A stretch of 64,000 nucleotides of DNA from Helianthus annuus (Eukaryota; Streptophyta; Magnoliopsida; Asterales; Asteraceae), in assembly GCF_002127325.2 (NCBI RefSeq), contig NC_035439.2, forward strand, positions 3,753,770 through 3,817,769, read 5' to 3'. How positions within the stretch are numbered: position 1 is the first letter of the stretch; each line of letters starts with the position of its first letter. A program made the position numbers and the translations under genes. The notes under the pieces are model-generated. The model had not been told where the DNA came from and searched no databases. It was given only the letters and a program-made list of their open reading frames with translations. Positions 1-11,118 of this stretch are shown piece after piece.

Positions 1-1118
1 AGTCCTAAATAGCCGGGTTATAGTATTAATAGTAGTTAACTTATGAGGGGGTCAAAGAGTTTGGATCCCCGCCATCCAATACCTATGGGCATTGAAGGAG
101 ATCCTACTAAATTTGACCCAGGTCCCAAGCAGGACCTCTAAACGCTGAACAAGGGCAAGACCCTTACCAAACCGTTCCCTTAACCCCCGACCAGGTAGCC
201 AACATACCTCCATATAGACCGTGGAGATATGAATGGTGAAAATCTTTTATTTTATATAGATAGTAAAATAATGCCAAGACACCACGGACAAACGATAAGG
301 AAAGATCACCTTCAACATAAGTAACTAGTTATTAAAGTCATTAATACAAAACCAAATAAAAAGTGCAAAAGATTAAAAATAAAAAGTATTATACTAAACA
401 CTTGTCTTCACCAAGTGATGTAAGAGACTTAGGCAAACATGGCCTTGATTGTCAAGAACTCTTACGATCAATCTTGGATCCCGAGACGACTCACACACTC
501 TACGATGGACAATGGATGATGGTGGTGGATGATGGTGTTATGGTGGTGGTGGGTGGTGGATGAGGTGTGAGGTGTGAGAGAGGTGGTGTGCCAAGGGATG
601 AAAGAGAATGAAGCCAAGCTCCTCTATTTATAGGCTGAACAGAAGGCTGGACACGGCCCCGTGTCCGCTGGACACGGCCCCGTGCCCGCCTGACACTCTC
701 TCTCCTCATTAATTGTAATTGCGAATTACAATTAATGCGCCTGTTGTACTTTCACCACGCCCCTGTGCTCGCTGGACACGGCCCCGTGGTGGGCAATGGA
801 AGCTTCTACTGGTTTGTCTTTTCTGCTGCTTCCTGGGCACGCCCCCGTGTTCGCTGGACACGGGGCGTGTTCAGGCTCTGTTTCTTCCTTTTTGCTTTGG
901 CAGGTGCCGTTGAGGGTCCGGGCAGTCTACTTTTGTTCCTTTTCTTGTATTTATGGTAGAATTAGTGGTCTTTTTGCTTCTTTTGTGATTTTGAGCTCAT
1001 TTCATCCTGAAAATACAAAAGGAAGACAAAAACACTCTTTTTCCAACATTAGTAATTAAAAAGGGTTAGTTTTATGCCTTAATTGATGTGTTTTATATGT
1101 TGCATTTTACACACATCA
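1..1118 (-). repeat. 3' LTR of the Athila-type element (partial)
   Basis: It matches 10246-11363 base for base apart from about seven substitutions. Read on the - strand it starts TGATGTG at 1118; about 584 bp of its far end lie outside the window. It carries a TATA-like box at 625-632, a perfect hairpin at 708-736 and a cluster of CACGGCCCCGTG palindromes at 649-873. Confidence 0.93.
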
Positions 1119-1133
1119 AATACCCCCACACTT
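1119..1133 (-). other. Polypurine tract of the Athila-type element
   Basis: The - strand reads AAGTGTGGGGGTATT directly before the LTR start. This is the expected plus-strand priming site. A second tract of the same type (AAGTGTGGGGGGGATG) lies at 2391-2406. Confidence 0.8.
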
Positions 1134-2390
1134 GAACTTTTGCTTGTCCTCAAGCAAAACTCTTTAAATGTGGCTTACACTCCCAAATGGAATAGGTAGA
1201 AGAGAAGTTTTCTTTTTTTTTTTTTTTTTTAGCTTGTCCTAGAGTGTCGGGAATCCAAGGTTTTTATAGGTTTTATTTTTATTTATTTACAATCCTATTC
1301 GTTATGATTTATTTTGAACTTTTCATAAGATGAATTACTTATTTGGGCATAGCATGCCTTATTAAAATTCCATTTATATACAAGTTCACATACCTCACGG
1401 GAGATCACTCAACACTCGGCCGAAGGTGTATATTTTAGTGAATCACTCGAGAGCGGCACGGAACTTATGTCTTCCATAGGCTTGCCAAGCAATCAATCCT
1501 CCTCCTTTTTAATTTTTTACCTTTGTAAATATCAAGAGGACTTTTTGGGTGAAGGCTTGGGTTTAAAGGTGGGTGGTTGGTTAGTAAAAAGGGCGAAAAT
1601 CGTAACAAGCGTCGGTTTTCGTGAAGTACCTTTTTTTTAGTGACTTTTTATTTTGAAGTATTTCTCCAAACAAGCTTTTATAGCTTTTGTTTGTTTTTGA
1701 CTTCATCATATATATATATTTTTTTTTTCGTCACATAAAAAGGTGAGTTTACGAAAAAGCGAACTTGTTACTAAAAAAAAATAAATAAAAAGGTTTTTGG
1801 TGGGTAAAAAGGGTTTTGGGGTAATGAAATGAAAGGTTTAGGCTCAAAGGGGCTATCTAGGGGGATTTTGGGTAGGTAAAAAAAATTGAAAAATAATGGT
1901 TTTGAAAGAAAAATGGTTAGTCCTAATGCCTCCATCATTTACTTACTTGGGTTTAAGTTGGTAAGGACCGGGAATGTATCGTCGTGGCAAGTTCTAGATT
2001 CGTAAGGACCGAGCGGCTATTCACACAAGAAACGAAAAATGAGCATTTGATCTAAATATGTGTATTTTTATGCTCAATAAAGGCTCAAAACTCACTTTTG
2101 TGGGAATGGGTTTTTAATGTGACCAAGCATATATAATCGACTTTTAAACTAGACTTGTTATGCCGTTTCATAATTTTCTTATGTTGGTTCCTTTTTTATC
2201 ACGACGCTATCGGTTGTAAACTTGTAAAAATATAACCTTTTTAGAACTTGTTCTTCCCAACTTAAACTAAGACAAGTAAATAAAAAAAATGAAAAAAAAG
2301 TTTTTTGAAAAGATTTGGGGTGTTTAGCGGTTTCAATAGAGTTTTGTGTAAGGCTTGTGTTTAGGATTTTGCAAAATTTCAAGGTTTTAG

Positions 2391-2406
2391 CATCCCCCCC
2401 ACACTT
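2391..2406 (-). other. Second polypurine-like tract
   Basis: The - strand reads AAGTGTGGGGGGGATG, nearly the same as the tract beside the LTR. It may act as a second, internal plus-strand primer; this is inference from sequence likeness. Confidence 0.5.
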
Positions 2407-2511
2407 AAATTACACATTGTCCTCAATGTGTCCAAAAATAAAGTTTTTGGTTGATTAGAATGTATAAAAGTGTGTTTAAAAAAAAACAAAGATTTATGTT
2501 ACTGGCAGTCT

Positions 2512-2702
2512 GGACACGGCCCCGTGTTCAGCGGACACGGCCCCGTGGTGAACTGCCAGTAACGAAAACTTACAGAAGGTGAACACGGGGGCGTGTCGGG
2601 TGAACACGGCCACGTGTCGGGCAAAAAATTGCAGGTCAGTAGCCAAACAGCAGATCTGGGAGATGGACACGGGGGCGTGTCGGCTGGACACGTCCCCGTG
2701 TG
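2512..2702. repeat. Cluster of GC-rich CACGGCCCCGTG-type palindromes
   Basis: At least six copies of GGACACGGCCCCGTGTCC-like palindromes and the variant AACACGGGGGCGTGTT lie in an otherwise AT-rich non-coding stretch. The same motif recurs in the LTRs and at 4231-4271, 4785-4822 and 9342-9520. Confidence 0.8.
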
Positions 2703-3019
2703 GACAGTCTGTTAGCCCGAAAAATAGGTTTTTCTCCCGGTTTCTCCATCCTGGGGCTGCAAGTGCTAATGTTTAGCACTCTAACCCTTGCATTGCACCT
2801 GTTTAATCACTTAATACCAACCAACCAAGCACAAACCATCCTAAATTACCATTGTTAAACATTATCCAAACATAAAGTAAAAACAAAATAAAGATAAAAA
2901 TAGTTAGGGAAAATAAATTGTTCAACAAAGGGCACGCAGGCCATGAATTGTTTGACAGATAGAAGGGCACTTAAACCTGTGGGCTCATCACCAACCAGCC
3001 CGTTGTTCCTCCAAGCCTC

Positions 3020-4162
3020 CTACTCCATGTCTTCATCACTACCATCACCTCCACCTCCTTGCCTCGCCATGTACTCCCGGATGCTACCGATATCATCTTG
3101 TATATCGTTAATGTTGCGTTCGATAGCTCCAGCCCGGTGGTGTGTGTTGTTGGCGAGGTTGTAGGTGTTCCTTGAGCACATGAGGTTTTCCTGCAAAAGA
3201 TCATGCAAACTTTGAAAGTTAGGAAAACCACCTCCTTGAGAGGAGGATTGGCCCGCATCGCCTTGGGGTGGATACTGAAAATGGGGATGTGGTGCATGAA
3301 GAACTAGAGCCTCCTGCGGGTTCCATGCATAGCCTTGCGTCCTTTGAAAGCTCACTGTCCCGTCCTCCGCTTTATAAAGCAAGTTCATGGCTCGGCAAAT
3401 GTGATAATCGACCCGGCCCGACCATGGACTCCTTTCGAAGGACCTTGGGATATTCGTGAAGTGCTTGAAAAGACGGTACACCCATCCTCCGAAGAAGATC
3501 GGTGTAGGAGCATGAGCAAGGCGGTTCAAGTGCGTGTTTCGCAGTAGGAGGTAAGGAACATCTAGAGGCTTCTGGTTGTGGATGCAGTGAAGGACAACCA
3601 AATCTTTCAACCCAACAACGCCACTACTGTCATGGCGTTGGTTCAGCGAGTACGTGAGGAGCCTGTGGATGTAGCGGTATAACGGGTCCCTCAGTTTGGT
3701 GCTTTTGGTGCTGCTTGGGTTGTAGATTCCTTCACCTATTTGAGCCCATGCGGCTTGGCGTTCGGTTGCATCCAAGTCTCGTAACCCCCCTGTATTCTCT
3801 TCATTCCCCGCTTCTTCTTCACTATATAGCCCAATGATGGCTCCAAACTGTGCCATGGAGGTTCTAAACGTGGTCCCTCCACATCGAAATTCAACCGCGT
3901 CATGATCAAACGGTTCGCGCCTCGAGTTGAAAATGAAGGTGCTATTGAACTCCATCGTGCATTGATGTACCGACCGTAGTCGGGTGGTCAATGCGGCATG
4001 CAGTGGGCCCCTCATAATGTTGTTGAAGCGGTCAAGTTGGTTTACCATGGTTAGCAAATCAGTACACGCCCGCCTTGGGTACTCTTCCGGTCTTGTTTGT
4101 AGAACCTCGTACCGTGCCCTAGCGTCCAGTTCATTTGCGCCAAACCTTGTGAATTTCGACAT
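3020..4162 (-). CDS. Athila-type accessory protein encoded downstream of pol
   Basis: An open frame of 380 residues if started at the ATG at 4162; an in-frame ATG at 4177 would add five. I prefer 4162 because the bases before it read TTCTTTTCAG, a good 3' splice site. The protein resembles the ATHILA ORF-1 family: a central block with YRYIHRLLTYSLNQRHDSSG, then a hydrophobic KDLVVLHCIH stretch, and an acidic glycine-rich C-terminus (about residues 365-380). This position is often called env-like, but I see no signal peptide and no clear transmembrane helix, so an envelope role is not supported here. Function is unknown. The frame has no stop, in line with the element's fairly recent insertion. 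Confidence 0.75.
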   Translation of the reverse strand: MSKFTRFGANELDARARYEVLQTRPEEYPRRACTDLLTMVNQLDRFNNIMRGPLHAALTTRLRSVHQCTMEFNSTFIFNSRREPFDHDAVEFRCGGTTFRTSMAQFGAIIGLYSEEEAGNEENTGGLRDLDATERQAAWAQIGEGIYNPSSTKSTKLRDPLYRYIHRLLTYSLNQRHDSSGVVGLKDLVVLHCIHNQKPLDVPYLLLRNTHLNRLAHAPTPIFFGGWVYRLFKHFTNIPRSFERSPWSGRVDYHICRAMNLLYKAEDGTVSFQRTQGYAWNPQEALVLHAPHPHFQYPPQGDAGQSSSQGGGFPNFQSLHDLLQENLMCSRNTYNLANNTHHRAGAIERNINDIQDDIGSIREYMARQGGGGDGSDEDME

Positions 4163-4947
4163 CTGAAAAGAATACATAAAAAGTTAGTACGAAACCAGGA
4201 AAAATAAAGTGAAACTGCAAACAGTGGGCTGGACACGGCCCCGTGTTCAGCGGACACGGCCCCGTGTCCAGGCGTTTGTAACCCAAAAATTCCATTTTTC
4301 GTCCCGGTTTCGAAAACCTGAAAATTTTTAGCCCAATAGCAGCGGTTTCCCCCGAAAATGAAACCCTAAGTGTCATTTTTTCCAAAACAAACCGTTTACC
4401 CTTTCAATTTTGTGTTTTTCGGTTCAAGAACAAGGGTTTGGGGTTTCATATGGAAATCGGACAAATCTATCAACAATACATGCTTATTTACTTTCTACTA
4501 CTCTAATCTAAACTACTACTAACAAATTTCATCAAAAATTTTGAGTTCGATCCGGATGAACATGAAGAACCCTAGATTTTTCCCCAATTTTTGATGTTTT
4601 AACTACATGCAAGTAACTAATCTAACTACTAATGAGGATAGAATCATACCTTGACGTTGTTAGATTTGGTGGTGACGTAGAAAAACTGCAGAAAATTGCC
4701 TCGAACCAGAGAGTTTTCGGCTAAACGGGGCGTGTGGAATGGTGTAACTGATAAGAAAAGAGGGTTTTATCCCGACAGTCGCCTCGACACGGCCCCGTGT
4801 CCAGCGGACACGGCCCCGTGCCGGGCAAAGTTTTTGAAATTTTTTTTTTTTTTGTGCTCGTGTGCATGCCCGTTATTTCCGAAAAATGGTTAGAAGATTT
4901 ACCGGTTTTTTAAACGTACACTTACCTGTAACATGTCGGGTATGAGT
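4163..4947 (-). other. Spacer between pol and the accessory ORF, possibly an intron
   Basis: The spacer is non-coding. A consensus 5' splice site (CAG|GTAAGTG, junction at 4926/4925) lies 22 bases after the pol stop, and a strong acceptor (TTCTTTTCAG) ends at 4163, directly before the ATG. A second donor-like site (AAG|GTATGA) lies near 4651. Splicing would place the accessory ORF near the 5' end of an mRNA. The spacer also holds palindrome clusters at 4231-4271 and 4785-4822. Confidence 0.45.
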
Positions 4948-7900
4948 TTATTCGTTAACCGTTTGAAGTGAGATCTCCTCTTCCTCATCCTCAATGGATC
5001 CTCGGTAGAGTTTCAGCCGTTGGCCATTGACTTTAAATGGTGTCCCATTTCGAGTTTTAATTTCTACTGCACCGTGTGGAAAAACATGGGTGACGGAAAA
5101 AGGTCCTGACCACCTAGATTTTAACTTACCAGGAAATAATCGAAGTCGTGAATTAAACAATAGAACTTGGTCTCCAACCCGAAATTCATTAGATTTAATA
5201 TATTTATCATGCAAATTTTTCATTCTTTCTTTATAAATTTCGGAGTTAGAATATGCATAATTCCTAAGTTCGTCTAATTCGTTTAATTGACAAAATCGAT
5301 TTTTACCGGCATTTTCCAAATCTAAGTTTACGTTTTTTATTGCCCAGTAGGCTTTGTGAGCTATTTCTACTGGCAAGTGACAACTTTTTCCATAGACGAG
5401 TTTATATGGGGTCGTGCCTATAGTGGTTTTATAAGCAGTTCGAAAAGCCCATAAAGCGTCGTCTAATTTGTCGGCCCATTCTTTTTTATTTATTCCTACG
5501 GTTTTTTCAAGTATTCGTTTTAAACCTCGATTAGTCACTTCGGCTTGCCCATTTGTTTGAGGATGATATGCCGTTGAGACCCGGTGATAGACCCCATACC
5601 TTGTTAATATTTTTTCGAGTTGATGATTGCAAAATTGGGTACCTCTATCACTTATCAAAGCCTTTGGTGTCCCGAAACGAGAGAATAGCTTTTTCAGAAA
5701 TTTTACCACTACTCTTCCATCATTTGTTGGAAGAGCCTCGGCCTCAGCCCATTTAGACAAGTAATCGACTGCCACAAGTATATATTTGTTTCCCTTTGAA
5801 GGTGGGAAAGGTCCCATGAAATCGAGTCCCCACACATCAAAGATTTCACAGACGAGAATGCCATTTTGAGGCATTTCGTTTTTGGAAGAAATATTACCTG
5901 ATCTTTGGCATGCATCACATGTCTTTACAAGGTTTTGTGCATCCTTGTAAATGGTCGGCCAGTAAAATCCTGAATCAAATACCTTTCGTGCGGTACTTGC
6001 GGCACCATGATGTCCTCCGTATGGACCTTCATGACAATGATGGAGAATTCTTCGTGCTTCATTACCATAGACACACCTTCGGATGAGCTGATCAGCACAC
6101 ATTTTGAAAAGATAGGGGTCTTCCCAAAAGTAATGCTTTACATCAGCAAAGAATTTTTTTCTTTGATGATGTGGCCATCCTTTGGTGACTACACCGCTAG
6201 CTAAGAAATTAGCGTAGTCGGCATACCATGGTTCTTGTCTACTCTCCATCATTTCCAAGGATTCCGTGGGAAATTTCTCGTTGATTTGCTCGTCCCTGGT
6301 TGTCTCCAAAGCTGGGTCTTCTAAGCGTGAGAGATGATCTGCAGCAGTGTTTTCTGCTCCTCTTTTGTCCTTGATTTCAATGTCGAATTCTTGGAGGAGT
6401 AGAATCCATCTTATCAAACGGGGTTTTGCGTCTTGCTTCTTGAAGAGGTACCTGATGGCTGCATGGTCTGTATAGACTATTGTTTTAGAAAGAACAAGAT
6501 AAGAACGAAATTTATCAAAAGCAAATACCACCGCTAGTAATTCTTTTTCTGTAGTTGTATAATTTTCTTGCGCATCATTAAGAGTTTTACTAGCATAATA
6601 GATTGGGTGGAAATGTTTTTCTTTTCTTTGTCCCAAGACTGCTCCAACAGCGAAGTCACTTGCATCGCACATGATTTCGAAAGGAAATTTCCAATCTGGC
6701 GCTATCATGATAGGTGCATTGACTAGCATTTCCTTGAGGGTTAGAAATGCTTGATTGCATTCCTTGTCAAAGATGAAGGGTGCATCTTTTTCAAGTAATT
6801 TTGTTAGAGGCCTTGAAATTTTTGAAAAGTCTTTGATAAACCTTCTATAAAATCCGGCATGTCCTAGGAAACTTCTGATTGCTCGCACGGAGGATGGAGG
6901 AGGTAATCGAGAAATAGTCTCTATTTTTGCTCGATCAAGTTCCATTCCTTCGCTTGAGATTTTGTGACCGAGTACTATTCCCTCTGTTACCATGAAATGG
7001 CATTTTTCCCAGTTAAGGGCGAGGTTAGTTTCCTCACATCGGGATAGCATTCGTTCAAGATTATCGAGGCATTGGTCATATGAGTCTCCAAAGATGGAAA
7101 AGTCATCCATGAAGACTTCCATTGTCTTTTCGATCATATCATGGAAAATGGCGACCATACAACGTTGGAATGTTGCAGGCGCATTACATAGACCGAATGG
7201 CATGCGTCGATATGCAAAAGTTCCGTAGGGACATGTGAAAGTTGTTTTCTCTTGGTCTTCTGGTGCTATCGGTATTTGAAAGTAACCTGAAAAACCATCT
7301 AAGAAACAATAAAATTTATGACCGGATAATCTTTCTAACATTTGATCAATGAAGGGCAAAGGAAAGTGGTCTTTCCTAGTTGCTTCATTTAATCGCCTAT
7401 AATCTATACAGACTCTCCATCCTGTGACGGTTCTCGTTGGTATTAATTCATTTTTCTCGTTAGTTATTACCGTCATACCTCCTTTCTTTGGGACTACTTG
7501 AACTGGACTTACCCACGGGCTATCGGAGATAGGGTAGATTAGTCCGGCGTCGAGTAGTTTGATGACTTCATTCTTAACCACTTCTTGAACATTGGGGTTC
7601 ACTCTTCGTTGTGGTTGAATTACCGTCTTGTAGTCATCATTCATTAAAATTTTGTGCGTGCACATGGAAGGGCTTATTCCTTTAATATCTACAAGCTTCC
7701 AAGCGATCGCGTTTTTGTGTTTTTTAAGTAAGTTAACTAATTTCTCTTTTTCTATATTACTTAATTTAGATGAAATAATTACGGGTAAACTACCTTCTTT
7801 GCCTAGAAAAGCATATTCCAAACCTTTAGGAAGTTCTTTGAGCTCAATGGGTGGGTCTTTAGAAGACTCCTTATTGTGTGGCTCATCTAGATCAAGAACC

Positions 7901-9282
7901 TTAAAAGTTTGTTCTATGGCTATATCTTCCTCGACAAAGTGGTCCTCTTCGTTGGTTGTATCGGGTGGTTCAGCTTCATCTTCAATTAGGGGGTCATTGT
8001 TACCAAAAGGATATTTCATTGAGCGCTCAAGATCTATGCTCCTTTTGAATGCCCCTAATTGAAGAGGTAGATTGTTGAGTTTCCGGTTTTTCAAAGCTCT
8101 ATGAGTTTGTACAAAAGGTTTTCCCAAGACTAAGGGGGCGTCATTTAGGATGACGAAGTCGGTTGGGATTACCATTTGATTTGTTTGAACCAAAACATCT
8201 TCAACTACACCGATTGATTTTATTACTTTCCGATTGGATAGAAAAATGGGTATTTGAAGTGGAGTAAAATCACTAACACTTAATTTTTCAAAAATATAGT
8301 TAGGCATTATGTTAACGCAAAGATCCTTATCGATGGTGATATTACTAATAAATGAATTTTGAAAGAAACATGGAACCGGTGTAATGTTAATTTCAAAAGG
8401 GTCTTCTTTTATTAGCGAGGTTTGATCATTAGTTAACTTAACACTTACTAAGTCTTTGATTTTAGCACTAGTGTTTAACTCTTTTAAAAACTTAGCATGA
8501 GGGGTTATTAAACAATGGTTTTCGAAAGTAGGTGACAAGAGGTTAATTTCTTCAAAATTAGACTCTTCTTGAATTTTAACATTATCGGACTCACCATTTT
8601 CGTTGTTTAACTCATGTGTCGGTTTTTCACTTTCTTGTTCTTCCATTTTTACACTTTCAACTATCTCTACGTTATTATCATTTTTTAGCTCTTCTCTTGC
8701 GCGGGATTCCTCTTCCCTTGCGCGAGATTCTTTTATGCAACGTTCGATAGTTTTAATGTGTTCTAATATCCTATTGGTCACTTCGGTGAGATTGAAAGAA
8801 TTTGGATCCTCAAAGCTTGAATCCGGTTGTTCGATCCTTGGTTCCTCATAGTACTCATATGAAGTAGATGGTTCACACCATTGTTCTTCATTGTAAGTAT
8901 ATGATGGATAAGGGTCGAAACTTTGTTCTTCATAGCACTCATATGAGGTGGGTTGTTCACGCCATGGTTCCTCATAATAAGAGTATGAAGGTGGTGGCTC
9001 ATATGTTGAATCTTCAAAGTATGAGTATGAAGGCTCATACCTTGGTTCATCAAAATATGAGTATGAGGGAGGAGGTTCATACCTTTGGTCTTCATAGGAT
9101 GTGTATGAAGTTGATGGCTCGTACCTGGGCTCCTCATAATGGTTGTATGAATTGGATGGTTGATATGAAGTATTATATTGAACCGAGCGTGTGTGACGAC
9201 AATTAGTGCAATAATTACCCCTATAATCATCCTCAACATAGGTGTAGTTGTAACCTCTTGAGTATTGATCCATAAGAATCAC
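4948..9282 (-). CDS. Athila-type Pol polyprotein without recognisable Gag
   Basis: This 1444-residue frame copies element RNA into DNA and integrates it. Order: a tyrosine-rich repeat region (about 49-153), an acidic charged stretch (160-260), a retropepsin-like region (300-400), reverse transcriptase (about 585-770, with CFLDGFSGY and catalytic FMDD at 724-727), RNase H (starting [13 protein letters not shown]), then integrase with an HHCC finger and the acidic triad ([23 protein letters not shown]). Two things are odd. No gag capsid domain or CX2CX4HX4C knuckle is visible before pol, although only about 350 bases separate this start from the primer site. The protease region reads [10 protein letters not shown] where Athila proteins normally have D-[LST]-G. 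RT, RNase H and integrase look intact, so the element may rely on Gag and protease supplied in trans. The start is the first ATG of the open frame. Confidence 0.9.
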   Translation of the reverse strand: MILMDQYSRGYNYTYVEDDYRGNYCTNCRHTRSVQYNTSYQPSNSYNHYEEPRYEPSTSYTSYEDQRYEPPPSYSYFDEPRYEPSYSYFEDSTYEPPPSYSYYEEPWREQPTSYECYEEQSFDPYPSYTYNEEQWCEPSTSYEYYEEPRIEQPDSSFEDPNSFNLTEVTNRILEHIKTIERCIKESRAREEESRAREELKNDNNVEIVESVKMEEQESEKPTHELNNENGESDNVKIQEESNFEEINLLSPTFENHCLITPHAKFLKELNTSAKIKDLVSVKLTNDQTSLIKEDPFEINITPVPCFFQNSFISNITIDKDLCVNIMPNYIFEKLSVSDFTPLQIPIFLSNRKVIKSIGVVEDVLVQTNQMVIPTDFVILNDAPLVLGKPFVQTHRALKNRKLNNLPLQLGAFKRSIDLERSMKYPFGNNDPLIEDEAEPPDTTNEEDHFVEEDIAIEQTFKVLDLDEPHNKESSKDPPIELKELPKGLEYAFLGKEGSLPVIISSKLSNIEKEKLVNLLKKHKNAIAWKLVDIKGISPSMCTHKILMNDDYKTVIQPQRRVNPNVQEVVKNEVIKLLDAGLIYPISDSPWVSPVQVVPKKGGMTVITNEKNELIPTRTVTGWRVCIDYRRLNEATRKDHFPLPFIDQMLERLSGHKFYCFLDGFSGYFQIPIAPEDQEKTTFTCPYGTFAYRRMPFGLCNAPATFQRCMVAIFHDMIEKTMEVFMDDFSIFGDSYDQCLDNLERMLSRCEETNLALNWEKCHFMVTEGIVLGHKISSEGMELDRAKIETISRLPPPSSVRAIRSFLGHAGFYRRFIKDFSKISRPLTKLLEKDAPFIFDKECNQAFLTLKEMLVNAPIMIAPDWKFPFEIMCDASDFAVGAVLGQRKEKHFHPIYYASKTLNDAQENYTTTEKELLAVVFAFDKFRSYLVLSKTIVYTDHAAIRYLFKKQDAKPRLIRWILLLQEFDIEIKDKRGAENTAADHLSRLEDPALETTRDEQINEKFPTESLEMMESRQEPWYADYANFLASGVVTKGWPHHQRKKFFADVKHYFWEDPYLFKMCADQLIRRCVYGNEARRILHHCHEGPYGGHHGAASTARKVFDSGFYWPTIYKDAQNLVKTCDACQRSGNISSKNEMPQNGILVCEIFDVWGLDFMGPFPPSKGNKYILVAVDYLSKWAEAEALPTNDGRVVVKFLKKLFSRFGTPKALISDRGTQFCNHQLEKILTRYGVYHRVSTAYHPQTNGQAEVTNRGLKRILEKTVGINKKEWADKLDDALWAFRTAYKTTIGTTPYKLVYGKSCHLPVEIAHKAYWAIKNVNLDLENAGKNRFCQLNELDELRNYAYSNSEIYKERMKNLHDKYIKSNEFRVGDQVLLFNSRLRLFPGKLKSRWSGPFSVTHVFPHGAVEIKTRNGTPFKVNGQRLKLYRGSIEDEEEEISLQTVNE
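8824..9138 (-). repeat. Eight tandem 42-bp coding repeats (14 residues, tyrosine-rich)
   Basis: Residues 49-153 of the Pol frame are eight units with consensus [14 protein letters not shown]; the third unit is two residues short and the last is partial. Units diverge at the first, fifth and ninth positions but keep the paired Y-E and S-Y steps. This is low-complexity and probably disordered. It sits where gag would be expected. Confidence 0.85.
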
Positions 9283-9637
9283 TCAACAGACCACAACTGA
9301 GTCTCGGGACCAGAAAACAAAAATAAGACGAAAACAGAAGCTGGACACGGCCCCGTGTTCAGGGTCTGTATCTGGGCGTTTTAATTAAAGTTACTGGTTA
9401 CGTTGAACACGGGGGCGTGTTCAGCGAGCACGGCCCCGTGTTCAGACTCTGTATCTGGGTATCTACTCTAAAATTATGCAGCACGGGGGCGTGTTCAGCG
9501 AGCACGGCCCCGTGTTCAGGCTACTGTAAATGCAAAACTAAACTAAAATGCAGAAAAATGCGCGCGTTTTTTTTTTTTAAAAAGGTTTTGAAAAACTGAT
9601 TAGGCCGTCGATTTTAAGCTTTCTTAAAATCCTTGTG
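9283..9637 (-). other. Short leader of the Athila-type element
   Basis: Between the primer-binding site and the Pol start there is only non-coding sequence with palindromes (9342-9520) and a T-run at 9568-9577. Complete Athila elements usually carry gag in this interval; none is seen here. Confidence 0.7.
9342..9520. repeat. Palindrome cluster in the Athila leader
   Basis: About five copies of CACGGCCCCGTG or ACACGGGGGCGTGT lie within 180 bases, spaced 20-70 bases apart. They belong to the same motif family as the LTR cluster. Confidence 0.8.
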
Positions 9638-9655
9638 TCCCCGGCAGCGGCGCCA
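9638..9655 (-). other. Primer-binding site, tRNA-Asp type
   Basis: The - strand reads TGGCGCCGCTGCCGGGGA six bases inside the LTR end at 9662. This is the usual Athila/Tat-type primer site, complementary to the 3' end of a tRNA-Asp-like primer. Confidence 0.85.
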
Positions 9656-10869
9656 AAAACTTGATGCGTGTTAGTGTATATATGTTTTTAGATATATATT
9701 TAAGCCCTTTTTACACTTTTAGCCAAGTTTTAAATTTATAAAACACGATATTTACTAACACTAAACACACATATGGGCAAGTGCACCCATCGTGGACGTA
9801 GTATAGTGTTGGTAAGATACCGAGGTCGTCCAAGGACACAAGAGCTTTTAATACCGGTTTATCCTCAACGTCTAATCAAATCAAAAAGTTAGAAAAATGA
9901 TTTTAAACTAAGAAAAATAAAAACTAACTAAATGCTGAAAAATAAAAATAAAATAAAAACAGATAGACAAGATGAATCACTTGGATCCGACACGTGTATT
10001 AGTATAACCTTTGATTATTTTCGCACTTTTGCACTTGTTTAAGAGATTATCTTAGTTATTGTAGTAGGCCCCTCTTTTGAAGGCGACGTTACCCTCAACC
10101 CAGTAGTTTGAGTCAGCAAGGATACAATCCTAAAGGGTCGGATTATTGAAAGATAATGAATTAAGTTATTAATGCAAATTATGGTAGGCCCCGCTTTTGG
10201 CGGTGACGTTACCCTCGGGTAAGTAGTCTGAGTCAGCAGGGATACAGTCCTAAATAGCCGGGTTATAGTATTAATAGTAGTTAACTTATGAGGGGGTCAA
10301 AGAGTTTGGATCCCCGCCATCCAATACCTATGGGCATTGAAGGAGATCCTACTAAATTTGACCCAGGTCCCAAGCAGGACCTCTAAATGCTGAACAAGGG
10401 CAAGACCCTTACCAAACCGTTCCCTTAACCCCCGACCAGGTAGCCAACATACCTCCATATAGACCGTGGAGATATGAATGGTGAAAATCTTTTATTTTAT
10501 ATAGACAGTAAAATAATGCCAAGACACCACGGACAAACGATAAGGAAAGATCACCTTCAACATAAGTAACTAGTTATTAAAGTCATTAATACAAAACCAA
10601 ATAAAAAGTGCAAAAGATTAAAAATAAAAAGTATTATACTAAACACTTGTCTTCACCAAGTGATGTAAGAGACTTAGGCAAACATGGCCTTGATTGTCAA
10701 GAACTCTTACGATCAATCTTGGATCCCGAGACGACTCACACACTCTACGATGGACAATGGATGATGGTGGTGGATGATGGTGTTATGGTGGTGGTGGGTG
10801 GTGGATGAGGTGTGAGGTGTGAGAGAGGTGGTGTGCCAAGGGATGAGAGAGAATGAAGCCAAGCTCCTC

Positions 10870-10877
10870 TATTTATA
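10870..10877 (-). promoter_or_regulatory. TATA box of the Athila-type LTR
   Basis: TATAAATA on the - strand lies about 800 bases after the LTR start. It is the only good TATA box in the LTR, with the GC palindrome cluster just upstream. The other LTR has the same box at 625-632. Confidence 0.55.
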
Positions 10878-10893
10878 GGCTGAACAGAAGGCT

Positions 10894-11118
10894 GGACACG
10901 GCCCCGTGTCCGCTGGACACGGCCCCGTGCCCGCCTGACACTCTCTCTCCTCATTAATTGTAATTGCGAATTACAATTAATGCGCCTGCTGTACTTTCAC
11001 CACGCCCCCGTGCTCGCTGGACACGGCCCCGTGGTGGGCAATGGAAGCTTCTACTGGTTTGTCTTTTCTGCTGCTTCCTGGGCACGCCCCCGTGTTCGCT
11101 GGACACGGGGCGTGTTCA
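10894..11118. repeat. Palindrome cluster in the Athila LTR
   Basis: Five or more CACGGCCCCGTG-type palindromes lie directly upstream of the TATA box in element orientation. The matching cluster in the other LTR is at 649-873. Confidence 0.8.

Larger units (their letters stand above)
1134..3019 (-). other. Non-coding 3' internal region of the Athila-type element
   Basis: AT-rich sequence between the extra ORF and the 3' LTR, with no coding frame I can support. It holds homopolymer T runs near 1210 and 1720, a second polypurine-like tract at 2391-2406 and a palindrome cluster at 2512-2702. Long non-coding regions here are usual for Athila elements. Confidence 0.7.

Noticed and set aside
3020..4162. 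Calling the Athila accessory ORF an envelope protein
   Set aside because: No signal peptide or transmembrane segment is visible.
9199..9216. YCTNCRH at the Pol start as a zinc knuckle
   Set aside because: Only two Cys and no following His-x4-Cys, so not a Gag knuckle.
8778..9239. 153-residue frame on - in the Pol start
   Set aside because: A shadow of the repeat-coding frame; the His/Met-rich translation is an effect of the 42-bp repeats.
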